Assembly (NCBI RefSeq): GCF_001278035.1 | Contig: NZ_CP009452.1 | Location: 4,001,501 to 4,065,500, forward strand | Direction: 5' to 3' | Source: Sphingopyxis sp. 113P3 | GTDB lineage: Bacteria > Pseudomonadota > Alphaproteobacteria > Sphingomonadales > Sphingomonadaceae | Length of the DNA: 64,000 nt | Shown: piece after piece, positions 54,516-63,911 of the stretch | How positions within the stretch are numbered: the stretch's first letter is position 1 | How the letters are laid out: every line of letters begins with the position of its first letter | Notes under the pieces: model-generated | Told to the model about the DNA's origin: nothing | Databases searched by the model: none | Seen by the model: the letters and a program-made list of their open reading frames with translations, nothing else | Position numbers and translations under genes: made by a program

Positions 54516-54977
54516 ATGTCTCGTATCGAAAGCCGTCTCGCCAGCCTCGGGATCGAACTGCCTGAGGTCTGTCCGCCGGTCGCCAACTATGTGTCGTCGA
54601 CGCGCTCGGGCAACATCGTGCAGATCTCGGGCCAACTCTCGACCCATGCCAGCGGCGGGATCAAGGGCACCATCGGCGCCGACTGCAGCCTCGCCGACGG
54701 CATCATCGCCGCGCGGCTCTGCGCGATCAATCTCATCGCGCAATTCAAGGCGGCCACCAACGGCGATCTCGACCGCGTTGCCCGCGTTCTCCGGCTCGGC
54801 GGTTACGTCCAGGCAGGTCCCGAATTCTACGAGATCCCGGCCGTAATGAATGGCTGCTCGGACCTCATCGTCGACGTGTTCGGCGAAGCCGGAAAACATG
54901 CCCGCTCGGCGATCGGCGTCTACCGCCTGCCGTTCAACTTCGCGGTAGAAGTTGATGCGGTGATCGAACTGGCCTGA
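54516..54977 (+). CDS. RidA/YjgF-family protein
   Basis: A 153-residue protein of the RidA superfamily, the longer YjgF-like subgroup. It has SSTRSGNIVQISGQLS, GADCSLADGIIAARLCAINLIAQFKAA and VDVFGEAGKHARSAIGVYRLP. RidA hydrolyses reactive enamine/imine intermediates made by PLP enzymes, and the arginine in KHARSAIG is the expected catalytic position. ATG 54516 follows AAGGAGTGAAT. Coupled to the amino-acid symporter, it fits amino-acid breakdown. Confidence 0.9.
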   Translation: MSRIESRLASLGIELPEVCPPVANYVSSTRSGNIVQISGQLSTHASGGIKGTIGADCSLADGIIAARLCAINLIAQFKAATNGDLDRVARVLRLGGYVQAGPEFYEIPAVMNGCSDLIVDVFGEAGKHARSAIGVYRLPFNFAVEVDAVIELA

Positions 54978-55155
54978 ACGGCGACAGGAGGCGGAAACTG
55001 GAAAATTTCGCTGTAGTGCAAAAGGTTGTAATTTTCTGCGCCAATGTTGATGGGGATACGTCGATGACTTGCGTCATAGCGAGACGAGATGGGGAGAAAT
55101 CCATCCGCCGCACGGAGGACGACGCGCCGATCGGGTCGAAACAAGGGGACATGGC

Positions 55156-58100
55156 ATGACGAACCGCACATATTCGAACTACCGCAAGCATATTCTCGCC
55201 GCAGCATCGCTGATCGGAATGATCGCCGCACAAAACGCGGCCGCCCAGGAACAGGCGGCGGAGACCCAGGCCGCGACCGAGCCGCAATCGGCTCCCCGCG
55301 GCGAAGAAATCGTCGTGACCGGCAGTCGCATCGCTGGCACCAAGATCACCGAAGCCTTGCCCGTGACCGTGGTCGGCGAGGACGAGATTGCGGCGACCGC
55401 TGCGGTGTCGGGCGACGAACTGTTGCGGTCGATCCCGCAAATGAGCGACCAGTCGTTCAACAGCAGCAATGGTCAGACGAGCAGCAATTTCGCGCGCGGC
55501 GACGTCGGGTCCATCGATCTGCGCGGACTGGGAGTCGGCAACACGCTGGTCCTGCTCAACGGGCGCCGGCTTGTGCAGCACCCAAGCAGCCAGGCGAGCA
55601 CGTCGCTGGCGCCGGTCATCACCTATAATAGCAACTCAATCCCGGTCTTCGGTATCCAGCGCGTCGAAGTGCTCCGCGACGGCGCGGCAGCCCTCTATGG
55701 CACCGACGCCGTGGCGGGCGTGGTCAACACCATCCTTCGCGACAATGTGAACGGCGGCGGTTTGTCGGTCCAATATGGCGGAGCAGAGGGAACGGGGCTG
55801 CGCGAATTCAACGGCTCAGGTTATCTCGGCACCGACTTCGCCGAGAATCGCGGCAATATTTCGCTGCTGTTCAACTACACCAACCGCACGGCGCTGTCCT
55901 CACAGGACCAGGATTATACCGCGACATCCGATCACCGCTTCTTCGACGATTTCGCGGGGACAGTGTTCGCTGGCTCGAACAGCTTGGACGACACCAGCAC
56001 TTTGTCCCAGTGGGGCAATTTCACCACCGGCGTTCGCGTACGCCGCGGAACGACCAATATCACGACCACGGGCGGGGTGTTTTCGATCCAGCCGACAGCA
56101 AATGGCGGCTGCTCGGCCGATCTGGGGGGCGGGATCTGTATCGATGATGCGACGCGTGCCACGACCGGCGCTGATCGCAACACAAGGTGGGACGCCCAAG
56201 CCAATTATCCGCTTTCGATTATTCCCCGGCTGGATCGTGTCAACGTGTTCGCGAACGGCCACTATGACCTCAGCGACAATCTGACCGTCTTCGGCGAAGC
56301 CGGCTATTATTATGCCAAGACGCGGAGCATCCAGGACAGCGTCTTCTCGATCGGTTCGATCCAGATGACGGTGCCGGCGTCCAACTACTGGAACCCCTTT
56401 GGCCCCGTAACCTTCGCCAATGGCACGTTAAACCCGAACCGCCTCGCGGGGATCGACGCGCCCGCCGCCGGCCTGCCGGTGACGATCACAAGCTATCGTT
56501 TTGTGGACATGGGACCAACCGTCGTCGATGTCACCAACCGCCAGTTCCGGGCATTGCTGGGGCTTCGCGGCGAGGCGCTCGGTTTCAACTGGGAGACGGC
56601 GGCGCTCTATTCGCAAGCAACGGTCCGCGATGTTCAGGATGGGATCAGCGCCACGCTTCTCCAGCAAAGCCTCGCGCTCTCGACGCCCGATGCCTATAAT
56701 CCGTTCAATGGCGGCAGCGCGACCAATCCGACCGGTCCCGACACGACACCTAGCAATCAGGCCGCTCTCGACGCTATCGCGATCAAGACTGTTCGCGCGG
56801 GCAAATCTACGCTGGCGCAGTGGGATTTTCGGGCATCGAAGGCCGATCTTCTGACGTTGCCCGCCGGCAACGTCGGCATGGCGCTTGGCTTTGAGCTGCG
56901 TCGCGATTCCTATCTCGACGACCGCGACGAGCGCGTCGACGGAACAATCACCTGGACAGACACGGTCACCGGTATTGTCCAGCCATCCGACTTGTTCGGC
57001 GTCAGCCCGACCCCCGACACCAAGGGCTCGCGCACGGTTTTCGCTGCCTACTCCGAACTGGCCGTGCCACTGATCGCGCCCGAAATGAATGTTCCGCTCA
57101 TTCGCAGCCTCGAGCTACAGCTGGCGGGCCGCTACGAGCATTATTCGGATTTCGGCAGCATCGCGAAACCCAAGGTGGCCGCCGCTTGGGACCTCTTCGA
57201 TGGCTGGCGAATCCGCGGCTCGTGGGCGCAAGGCTTCCGCGCGCCGAACCTCGAGCAGACCAAGGCAACGATCATCACACGCGGCAATACGCGGACCGAT
57301 TATATCCGCTGCGAGGCCGATTTGCGCGCGGGCCGCATCACCAGCTTCGACGCTTGCGCCCAAGGTTTTGTTACCACCGGACGGCGCGCGGGCAACCCCG
57401 ACCTGAAGCCGGAAACCTCGACCACCTGGACGATCGGTACTGTGCTCCAGCCGCCGGCCTTCAATACCGGCCGACTCCGCACCACCTTCACGGTGGACTA
57501 TTGGCAGGTCAAGCAGAAGGGCATCGTCGGCGTATTCGGCGAAGGCAACGCGCTCATCAGCGATTATCTCCTCCGCCTTCAGGGGTCAAGCGATCCCACC
57601 GTGGTCCGCCTGGCGCCGACGGCCGACGATATCGCATTGTTCGCCGGGACTGGCATCGCACCGGTCGGTCGGGTGCAATATGTCGACGACCAGTATCGCA
57701 ACCTGGAACCACAGACGGTGCGCGGGATCGATTTCGGGCTCAACGTCGGGCTTCGCGACACGGGAATCGGCGATTTCACCATGTCCGCCAACGCGGCCTA
57801 TCTGCTCAAATATTTCCGCGACGTGTCCCCTGACATCCGGGTCCTGCTCGATGCGCGCGCGGCGGGCGACATCAACATCGACACGGTCATTCCGGAAGGC
57901 GGTAATCAGGTTCGCCGCGACGCTTTCCCAAAATGGCGCGGCTCGGCCTCGCTTACTTGGAAGCTTGGGCAATTCACGGCTGGCGGCTTTGTAAGCTACA
58001 CCGGCAGCGTCATCGACAACGACATTTCGATCGGCGGAGAAAACCTGATCGTAAAGGCGTACACCACCGCGAGCCTGTATGTGCAGTATGACCTTAAAGG

Positions 58101-58251
58101 CGGGTTCACCGATGGAACCCAACTGCGTGTCGGAGTTCGCAACATTACCAATGCGCAACCGCCGATTGATTCGAGCGGCTTCGGCTACATGGGTTCGCTT
58201 CATTCGCCGATCCCGCGCTACTGGTACGTCAACGTCCGCAAGACTTTCTGA
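55156..58251 (+). CDS. Large TonB-dependent receptor of the amidohydrolase locus
   Basis: A 1031-residue receptor. The signal peptide ends in QNAAAQEQ. The plug has GEEIVVTGSRIAGTKI, NTLVLLNGRRLVQHP and VEVLRDGAAALYGTDAVAGVVN; the barrel ends YVNVRKTF. It is of the long type related to oligopeptide/proline-rich receptors common in sphingomonads. It is followed by two amidohydrolases 86 bp downstream, so it probably imports their substrate. ATG 55156 begins the signal peptide. Confidence 0.92.
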   Translation: MTNRTYSNYRKHILAAASLIGMIAAQNAAAQEQAAETQAATEPQSAPRGEEIVVTGSRIAGTKITEALPVTVVGEDEIAATAAVSGDELLRSIPQMSDQSFNSSNGQTSSNFARGDVGSIDLRGLGVGNTLVLLNGRRLVQHPSSQASTSLAPVITYNSNSIPVFGIQRVEVLRDGAAALYGTDAVAGVVNTILRDNVNGGGLSVQYGGAEGTGLREFNGSGYLGTDFAENRGNISLLFNYTNRTALSSQDQDYTATSDHRFFDDFAGTVFAGSNSLDDTSTLSQWGNFTTGVRVRRGTTNITTTGGVFSIQPTANGGCSADLGGGICIDDATRATTGADRNTRWDAQANYPLSIIPRLDRVNVFANGHYDLSDNLTVFGEAGYYYAKTRSIQDSVFSIGSIQMTVPASNYWNPFGPVTFANGTLNPNRLAGIDAPAAGLPVTITSYRFVDMGPTVVDVTNRQFRALLGLRGEALGFNWETAALYSQATVRDVQDGISATLLQQSLALSTPDAYNPFNGGSATNPTGPDTTPSNQAALDAIAIKTVRAGKSTLAQWDFRASKADLLTLPAGNVGMALGFELRRDSYLDDRDERVDGTITWTDTVTGIVQPSDLFGVSPTPDTKGSRTVFAAYSELAVPLIAPEMNVPLIRSLELQLAGRYEHYSDFGSIAKPKVAAAWDLFDGWRIRGSWAQGFRAPNLEQTKATIITRGNTRTDYIRCEADLRAGRITSFDACAQGFVTTGRRAGNPDLKPETSTTWTIGTVLQPPAFNTGRLRTTFTVDYWQVKQKGIVGVFGEGNALISDYLLRLQGSSDPTVVRLAPTADDIALFAGTGIAPVGRVQYVDDQYRNLEPQTVRGIDFGLNVGLRDTGIGDFTMSANAAYLLKYFRDVSPDIRVLLDARAAGDINIDTVIPEGGNQVRRDAFPKWRGSASLTWKLGQFTAGGFVSYTGSVIDNDISIGGENLIVKAYTTASLYVQYDLKGGFTDGTQLRVGVRNITNAQPPIDSSGFGYMGSLHSPIPRYWYVNVRKTF

Positions 58252-58337
58252 CGCACCTCCCGTCCGGCCGTCGCGCACCCCCGGCGCGGCGGCCGGATTG
58301 CTGCCCATTCCATCCCTTCGCACAAGGTGATCCCGGC

Positions 58338-59804
58338 GTGACACGACATTTCTCCGACACCATCTCCCCGGCCCGCACCCCCCGCGCGGTGCGCGCCGCG
58401 CTTCTCGGCACCACGCTCGCGCTCCTCGCGGGCTGCGCCGCCGATGCCTCCTCGGCGCGCCCCGCCAACACGCCACCGCCGCCCGCGGAACCGGCGGCAG
58501 CGCCGGCGCCCGCACCGTTCGCGAGCACCTACCAACCGCGTCCCGCCGCCGACACGGCGATCGTCGGCGCCTCGATCCTGACCGGCACCGGCACCCGGAT
58601 CGACAATGGCACGGTGCTGATGGCCGCAGGCAAGATCATCGCGGTCGGCGCCGATGTCGCTGTTCCCTTAGGCGCGCGCGTCATCGACGGGCGCGGCAAG
58701 TGGGTCACCCCCGGCATCATCGACGCCCATTCGCACCTCGGGGTCTTTCCGGCGCCCGGCGTCCAGGGCCATGCCGACGGCAACGAGAATATCGACCCCT
58801 ATACCGCGCATGTCTGGGCCGAGCATTCGATCTGGCCGCAGGATCCCGTATTTACCAAGGCCCGCGCCGGCGGGGTCACCAGCCTGCTCATCCTGCCGGG
58901 TTCGGCCAACCTCTTCGGCGGCCGCGGCGTGAGCGTGAAGAATGTACCCGCGGTGACCGTCCAGCAGATGAAATTCCCGGGCGCGCCCTACACGCTGAAA
59001 ATGGCTTGCGGCGAGAATCCGAAAGGTCGCTACGGCAGCCGCGGCCGCGCCCCCGCCACGCGCATGGGCGAAGTCGCGGGCTTCCGCCGCGCCTGGATCG
59101 ACGCCGCCGAATATGGCCGCAAGGTCGATGCCTATGAAAAGAAGCGCGCGCGCGGCGAAGGCGGCGAGGCGCCCAAGCGCGACCTCGGGCTCGAAACGCT
59201 TGCGGGCGTGCTGAAGGGCGACATCCTCGTTCAGAACCATTGCTACCGCGCCGACGAAATGGCGGTGATGCTCGATGTTGGCCACGAGTTCGGTTACAAG
59301 ACGCGCGCCTTTCACCATGCGGTCGAGGCTTACAAGATCGCCGACCTGCTCGTCGCCGACGATGTCTGCGTCGCGACCTGGGCGACGCGCTGGGGCTTCA
59401 AGATGGAAGCCTATGACGCGATCGAGGAAAATGCCGCGATCCTGAGCAAGGCGGGCGTCTGCGTTGCGATCCACTCGGACGAGCAGCGACTGATCCAGCG
59501 CCTCAACGTCGAAAGTGCGGTCGCGATCGCCGCCGGGCGCCGCGCGGGGATCGACATTCCGCAGGAGGAGGCGATCAAGTGGATCACCCTCAACCCCGCG
59601 AAGATCATGGGCATTGCCGACAAGACCGGCTCGCTCGAGCCGGGCAAGATGGCCGACGTCGTGCTGTGGAGCAAGAATCCGTTCAGCGTCTACGCCATCG
59701 CCGAGAAGGTCTTCATCGACGGCGCGCTCGTTCTCGACACGAGCGATCCCGCCACGCGCTACCGAAGCGATTTTGAAATCGGCCAACCGGTCGGGGAGGA
59801 ATGA
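58338..59804 (+). CDS. Amidohydrolase lipoprotein with intact metal site
   Basis: A 488-residue exported amidohydrolase. The signal ends in a lipobox (ALLAGC) and a Pro/Ala linker follows. The catalytic domain has TPGIIDAHSHLGVF (HxH), ILVQNHCYRADEM, AFHHAVEAYKI and VAIHSDEQRL for the metal-binding residues. It has a long insertion at about 150-260 with GRGVSVKN. It likely hydrolyses a cyclic amide or dipeptide in the periplasm. It is 1 bp before a second amidohydrolase gene that lacks these residues. Confidence 0.87.
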   Translation: MTRHFSDTISPARTPRAVRAALLGTTLALLAGCAADASSARPANTPPPPAEPAAAPAPAPFASTYQPRPAADTAIVGASILTGTGTRIDNGTVLMAAGKIIAVGADVAVPLGARVIDGRGKWVTPGIIDAHSHLGVFPAPGVQGHADGNENIDPYTAHVWAEHSIWPQDPVFTKARAGGVTSLLILPGSANLFGGRGVSVKNVPAVTVQQMKFPGAPYTLKMACGENPKGRYGSRGRAPATRMGEVAGFRRAWIDAAEYGRKVDAYEKKRARGEGGEAPKRDLGLETLAGVLKGDILVQNHCYRADEMAVMLDVGHEFGYKTRAFHHAVEAYKIADLLVADDVCVATWATRWGFKMEAYDAIEENAAILSKAGVCVAIHSDEQRLIQRLNVESAVAIAAGRRAGIDIPQEEAIKWITLNPAKIMGIADKTGSLEPGKMADVVLWSKNPFSVYAIAEKVFIDGALVLDTSDPATRYRSDFEIGQPVGEE

Positions 59805-59805
59805 G

Positions 59806-61053
59806 ATGCAACGACGGCTCCCAGTTTTCACAGGCATCGCCCTGGCCCTCGCTGCGACCGCCTCACCGGTCGCAGCGCAGACCTTCGCGATCACCAACGC
59901 GCATCTTCTGACGCCCGGCCCCGTCGGCGAGGTCCAGAATGGCACGGTCCTCGTGCGCGATGGGCGCATCGCTGCCGCCGGCGCAAATGTCGCCGTCCCG
60001 TCAGGCGTGCGCACGATCGACGCCAAGGGCGCGACGGTCACTCCGGGGCTCATCGCGGTGAACACCGCGCTCGGCCTCCTCGAGGTCAGCTCGGTCGACG
60101 GTTCGGTCGACAACAAGACGCATAATTCGGGGATTAGCGCCTCGTTCGACGTCCAGTACGGGCTTAACCCGGCGTCGACGCTCATACCTATCGCGCGGCT
60201 CGGCGGCGTCACCCATGCGGTCGTGATGCCCGACTATGACGACAGCGAGAAGGAACGCGAACTGCCCTTCGCGGGCAAGGCCGCGCTGATCTCGCTCGGT
60301 GAGGGCGCGGCTATCCTCCATCGACCCGGGGTCGGCATGATGCTCGAACTCGGCGAGGACGGCGCCGCGCGCATCGGCGGCTCGCGCGCTGCGGAATTCG
60401 TGCAGCTTCGCCAGATTTTCGATCTCGCGCGTCAGGCGCCGCGCGACGAATATCCGTTCGAGCTCTCGCAGGCCGATGTCGCGGCGCTGAAGCCCGTGCT
60501 CGCTGGCACGATGCCGCTTATCGTCGTCGTCCACCGCGCCGCCGACATACAGCAGGTGCTGAAGCTGGCGCGCGACTACAAGCTCAAGATCATCCTGTCC
60601 GGCGCCGAGGAAGCCTGGCGCGTCGCCGACGAAATCGCGGCGGCGAAGGTCCCCGTGCTCATCAATCCGACCTCGAACATCCCCGCGAACTTCGACATGC
60701 TCGGTGCCTCGCTCCAGAACGCGTCGATCCTGAAGGCAGCGGGGGTCGAGATTGCGATCGGCGGCAACGACGCCGGCCACCGCGTCCGCGAGATGCGCTA
60801 TAATGCCGGCCTCGCCGTATCGCGCGGGCTGCCCTATGCCGCAGGCATCGAGGCGCTCACGCTCGCACCCGCCCGCATCTTCGGCGTCGCCGACCAGATG
60901 GGTTCGATCGCACCCGGCAAGGCAGCAGACATCGTGATCTGGGACGGCGATCCGCTCGAGCCGCTCACCCAGCCGACCGCGATCTTCATCGCGGGCAAGG
61001 AACAGCCGCTGACGTCGCGCGCGACCGAACTCGGCAAGCGCTACGCGCGCTGA
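59806..61053 (+). CDS. Amidohydrolase-family protein lacking the metal-binding HxH
   Basis: A 415-residue exported protein with the amidohydrolase fold. The signal peptide ends at SPVAAQ. At the HxH position it reads PGLIAVNTALGLLE, and HGxE and D are replaced by LSGAEEAWR and GGNDAGHR, so the metal site looks degraded. The outer fold (VQNGTVLVRDGRIAA, APARIFGVADQMGSIAPGKAADIVIWD) is intact. With the active neighbour 1 bp upstream it may form an active/inactive hetero-oligomer. ATG 59806 is the first start after the upstream stop. Confidence 0.83.
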   Translation: MQRRLPVFTGIALALAATASPVAAQTFAITNAHLLTPGPVGEVQNGTVLVRDGRIAAAGANVAVPSGVRTIDAKGATVTPGLIAVNTALGLLEVSSVDGSVDNKTHNSGISASFDVQYGLNPASTLIPIARLGGVTHAVVMPDYDDSEKERELPFAGKAALISLGEGAAILHRPGVGMMLELGEDGAARIGGSRAAEFVQLRQIFDLARQAPRDEYPFELSQADVAALKPVLAGTMPLIVVVHRAADIQQVLKLARDYKLKIILSGAEEAWRVADEIAAAKVPVLINPTSNIPANFDMLGASLQNASILKAAGVEIAIGGNDAGHRVREMRYNAGLAVSRGLPYAAGIEALTLAPARIFGVADQMGSIAPGKAADIVIWDGDPLEPLTQPTAIFIAGKEQPLTSRATELGKRYAR

Positions 61054-61059
61054 CGCGCC

Positions 61060-61088
61060 GCGCCCGTACTGAAGGTCAGGACGGGCGC
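61060..61088. terminator. Bidirectional hairpin between amidohydrolase and Lrp genes
   Basis: GCGCCCGT and ACGGGCGC form an 8-bp stem with a 13-nt loop between convergent genes, reaching into the 3' end of the Lrp-type gene. It probably terminates both transcripts. Confidence 0.5.
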
Positions 61089-61555
61089 GCCGTGAGCGGC
61101 AGCGCGGTGGTGAACTTGATTTCTTCCATCGAGAAGGCCGAACTTACATCGGTGAGCCGGATCGAACGGATGATGCGCCGATAGACCGCGTCATAGGCGG
61201 CCATGTTCTCGACCCTGAGCTTGAGCAGATAGTCGACGTCGCCGGTCATGCGGTAGAATTCGACGACCTCCGGAATATCGCGGATTGCCGAATTGAGCAT
61301 CTCGAGCCAGGCTTCGCTATGCTCGGAAGCGCGCAGGCTCACGAAGACCGTAAGGTCGAGACCGAGCGCACTGGCGTCGAGGATCGTGACGCGCCGCGAG
61401 ATCACTCCGCTTTCCTCGAGCCGCTTGATCCGCCGCCAGCAAGCATTCTGCGACATATTGGCCTTGGCGGCGACGGCCGCGACCGAGAGCGTCGCATCCT
61501 CCTGAAGAAATCCCAGAATCCGGACGTCGGCATCGTCGAGTGAAACGCGGGTCAT
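61076..61555 (-). CDS. Lrp/AsnC-family regulator
   Basis: A 159-residue regulator. The helix-turn-helix is at about 5-60 (LDDADVRILGFLQEDATLSVAAVAAKANMSQNACWRRIKRLEESGVI). The C-terminal RAM domain is at about 70-150 (VVEFYRMTGDVDYLLKLRVENMAAYDAVYRRII). These regulators sense amino acids. It overlaps no gene but is 12 bp downstream of the DAACS gene on the same strand and close to the amidohydrolase operon, so it may control the symporter and amidohydrolases. Confidence 0.9.
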   Translation of the reverse strand: MTRVSLDDADVRILGFLQEDATLSVAAVAAKANMSQNACWRRIKRLEESGVISRRVTILDASALGLDLTVFVSLRASEHSEAWLEMLNSAIRDIPEVVEFYRMTGDVDYLLKLRVENMAAYDAVYRRIIRSIRLTDVSSAFSMEEIKFTTALPLTARPS

Positions 61556-61567
61556 GGTTTTCCTCCT

Positions 61568-62893
61568 TCAAACGTCTTGCGCGCCAACGAAGGAAGGCGC
61601 GGGTCGCGACGAGGCGTCATCCTCGCCGCCTCCATATCCATCGGCGGCCTCACTGACGGCATCCGACGCAGGCCCCATCCGTGCGATCGCCGTCGTCGCA
61701 GCGACATCCATGGTCACATTGCCAACCGTCCGCACGAGATCGGGGATCATCTCGACCGCGATCAGCAGGGCGAGCGGCTCGATCGGAATACCCATCGCGA
61801 CGCAGATTGGCGCGATCGAGGTCAGAAAGCTCACTTGTCCAGGCAGACTCACCGACCCGATCGTCGTGATCGCTGCCACCGCGGCGCCCGCCGCGATCGT
61901 GGACGGCGCGAGCGATATGCCAAGCCAGTGCGCGACATAGATGGCGACTGCGAGGTTCATCGCCGGGCTCGTAACGCGGAAGATCGCGACCGCGACCGGC
62001 AGCGATACGCGCGACACCGAGCGGTCGATCCCGAGATCGGTCGATGCCTTCAGCATCGGCGGCAAGGAGGCGAGCGACGACTGGGTGCTGAGCGCGACCG
62101 CCTGCGCGGGTGCGACCGCCTTCGCGAAGGCGAGAAGACGCACGCGGCCACCGAATACCGCGACCGGATAGGCGAGCGCCCAGGCGGCAAGCCCGGCGCT
62201 CGACACGATCACGACATAATGGGCGAGCGCGCCGATCGCCGAGGTGCCGGCGCGCGCGCCAACCCCGAAGGCCAGCGCGAGCACGCCGATCGGCGCGAGC
62301 GCGAGCACCCAGCCGACGATGAGCAGCACCGCGCTCGCGATCGTGTCGAAGAAGGCGGTCACCGGCTCGCGCTGCACCGCGGGCAGCCGCGCCAGCGCGA
62401 CCGCAAAGACCGCGGTGAAGAGGATGAGCGGAAGAAGCGCGTCGTTCGCGGCCGCGGCAAACGGATTGGTCGGTACGATCGAGCGGAGGAAGGCGGCAAT
62501 CCCGACCGTTGGCGCCTCGACATGGGCCGATGTCGTAAGGCTCCCCGTGAGCGAGCGCGCGGCGTCGGCCGGCATCGGGAAGATACCGAGCAGCGCGGGA
62601 ATGAGGAGCGCCGCCATCGCGGTCGAAATCCATAGCAGCGCAACGAAGGTGACGACCGAGCGCATCGCGACGCGATCGCCGCGCGCGCTATCGACCGTCT
62701 TTGCGATCCCGGTGATCAGGAGCGAGACGACGAGCGGGATGATCGTCATTCTGAGTCCGTCGAGCCAGATACCGCCGATGCTGTCCGCAATCGTTACCGC
62801 ATCGATGAGACCAGCGAGCCCGAGCCGCGTCCATCCCACGCCCAGCGCCAGTCCAGCGACCAGCGCCGACAAAATAAGCCAGGTTCTCGCCAT
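61568..62893 (-). CDS. Dicarboxylate/amino acid:cation symporter (DAACS) 2
   Basis: A 441-residue symporter of the same family as the one at 53227-54513 but clearly different. It has WLDGLRMTIIPLVVSLLITGIAK, LSTQSSLASLPPMLKAS in place of the usual SSS(E) motif, FRVTSPAMNLAVAIYVAH and a C-terminal VRTVGNVTMDVAATTAIARM. The altered serine-rich motif suggests a changed substrate preference. A cytosolic or periplasmic acidic tail follows. It lies upstream of the Lrp gene on the same strand. Confidence 0.9.
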   Translation of the reverse strand: MARTWLILSALVAGLALGVGWTRLGLAGLIDAVTIADSIGGIWLDGLRMTIIPLVVSLLITGIAKTVDSARGDRVAMRSVVTFVALLWISTAMAALLIPALLGIFPMPADAARSLTGSLTTSAHVEAPTVGIAAFLRSIVPTNPFAAAANDALLPLILFTAVFAVALARLPAVQREPVTAFFDTIASAVLLIVGWVLALAPIGVLALAFGVGARAGTSAIGALAHYVVIVSSAGLAAWALAYPVAVFGGRVRLLAFAKAVAPAQAVALSTQSSLASLPPMLKASTDLGIDRSVSRVSLPVAVAIFRVTSPAMNLAVAIYVAHWLGISLAPSTIAAGAAVAAITTIGSVSLPGQVSFLTSIAPICVAMGIPIEPLALLIAVEMIPDLVRTVGNVTMDVAATTAIARMGPASDAVSEAADGYGGGEDDASSRPAPSFVGAQDV

Positions 62894-63207
62894 GCGATCA
62901 CTCCTCCTACCTCCGATGCGGGAGGCCCCTTTGCTTTGACGCGCTACGAACCGAACACCCCATCGCCCAAAGCGCGATTCCGCGAGGAAGTTTTGCGGTC
63001 CCTCGCCAAATGTTGCAGTTCCGAGGCGACTCCGGGGCAGATGATTCGACCGGACCGACGTTGTTCATGTAGGATTTCGATCATTTGATCGACCGAATAC
63101 CGAACTATCAGTTCAAACATCCCAACATTCGCCAAATTCCTGCCAAAGTCGGTGATGAATTCACCCTAGCACTCATGTCATAAAATGTCGCCACAAGGGG
63201 ACGCACG
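62894..63207. other. 314-bp intergenic region between DAACS and sigma-factor genes
   Basis: This region separates the divergent DAACS and ECF sigma-factor genes. It must hold both promoters. A 63-codon minus-strand frame at 62944-63135 is present but has no recognisable domain and no clear ribosome-binding site. No terminator, repeat or RNA gene was recognised. Confidence 0.5.
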
Positions 63208-63897
63208 ATGACATTCAGTGCCTATGGGGCCGAGTATGAGACTGAAAACGTCACGGCCGGCGATGGCTGGCAGACGTTCGAACTTATCGCTCCACCTCCG
63301 GAAAAGCCGCCGGCCACTCCCGCTTTGCCGTCCGACAACGCCGCGCCCGATCTTGTCGAAGCTTTCTGGCCGCACCTCCCGCTACTCAGGAAATATCTCC
63401 GCCGCCGCGTCCCGGTCGCCGACCTCGACGACATTCTCCAGGACGTTCTCCTCAGCATCATTCGCCGCGCCGACGCCGCCGCGGTCGCCCATCCCAAATG
63501 TTATCTCTTCCAGGCCGCGCAGGCCGCGCTCATCGATCGCCATCGCCGCCAGACGACGCGCCGCAGCGACTGCCATTGCCAGCTCGACGAACCTGACCAT
63601 CCGGTCGACGAGATGTCGCCGCTGCGCATCCTGCTTGCCAAGGATGAGGTCCGCGCTGTCGAGACCATGCTCAGCCAGCTTCCCGAGCGGACGCAGGAAA
63701 TCCTCGTCGCGATCCGTGTCGAAGGGTCGAGCCTGAAGAGCCTCGCGAACCGCTACAACATCTCGACGAGCGCCATCGAAAAACATGTGACCAAGGCCGC
63801 CAAGGCGCTCTCGGTCGTCCGCCGCAGCGATCTCGTCGCGGCACATCGCAACGGCGTGTCGCCGCAGCGGCAGAAACTCCTCTCCAATTCCATCTGA
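63208..63897 (+). CDS. ECF sigma factor, FecI-like
   Basis: A 229-residue sigma factor with an unusual N-terminal extension of about 45 residues. Region 2 (about 50-110) has LRKYLRRRVPVADLDDILQDVLLSIIRR and PKCYLFQAAQAALIDRHRR; region 4 (about 150-205) has LPERTQEILVAIRVEGSSLKSLANRYNISTSAIEKHVTKA. FecI-type sigma factors of sphingomonads act with a FecR anti-sigma and a TonB receptor, here presumably beyond the window. The ATG at 63208 is the first start with an upstream AAGGGGACGC. Confidence 0.88.
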   Translation: MTFSAYGAEYETENVTAGDGWQTFELIAPPPEKPPATPALPSDNAAPDLVEAFWPHLPLLRKYLRRRVPVADLDDILQDVLLSIIRRADAAAVAHPKCYLFQAAQAALIDRHRRQTTRRSDCHCQLDEPDHPVDEMSPLRILLAKDEVRAVETMLSQLPERTQEILVAIRVEGSSLKSLANRYNISTSAIEKHVTKAAKALSVVRRSDLVAAHRNGVSPQRQKLLSNSI

Positions 63898-63911
63898 GAA
63901 AGAAAATATAG

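Noticed and set aside
58668..60212. 514-codon minus-strand frame across the amidohydrolase pair
   Set aside because: Antisense shadow of two recognisable genes.
62944..63135. 63-codon minus-strand frame in the intergenic region
   Set aside because: No family, no clear ribosome-binding site, and it would occupy the promoter region of the DAACS gene.
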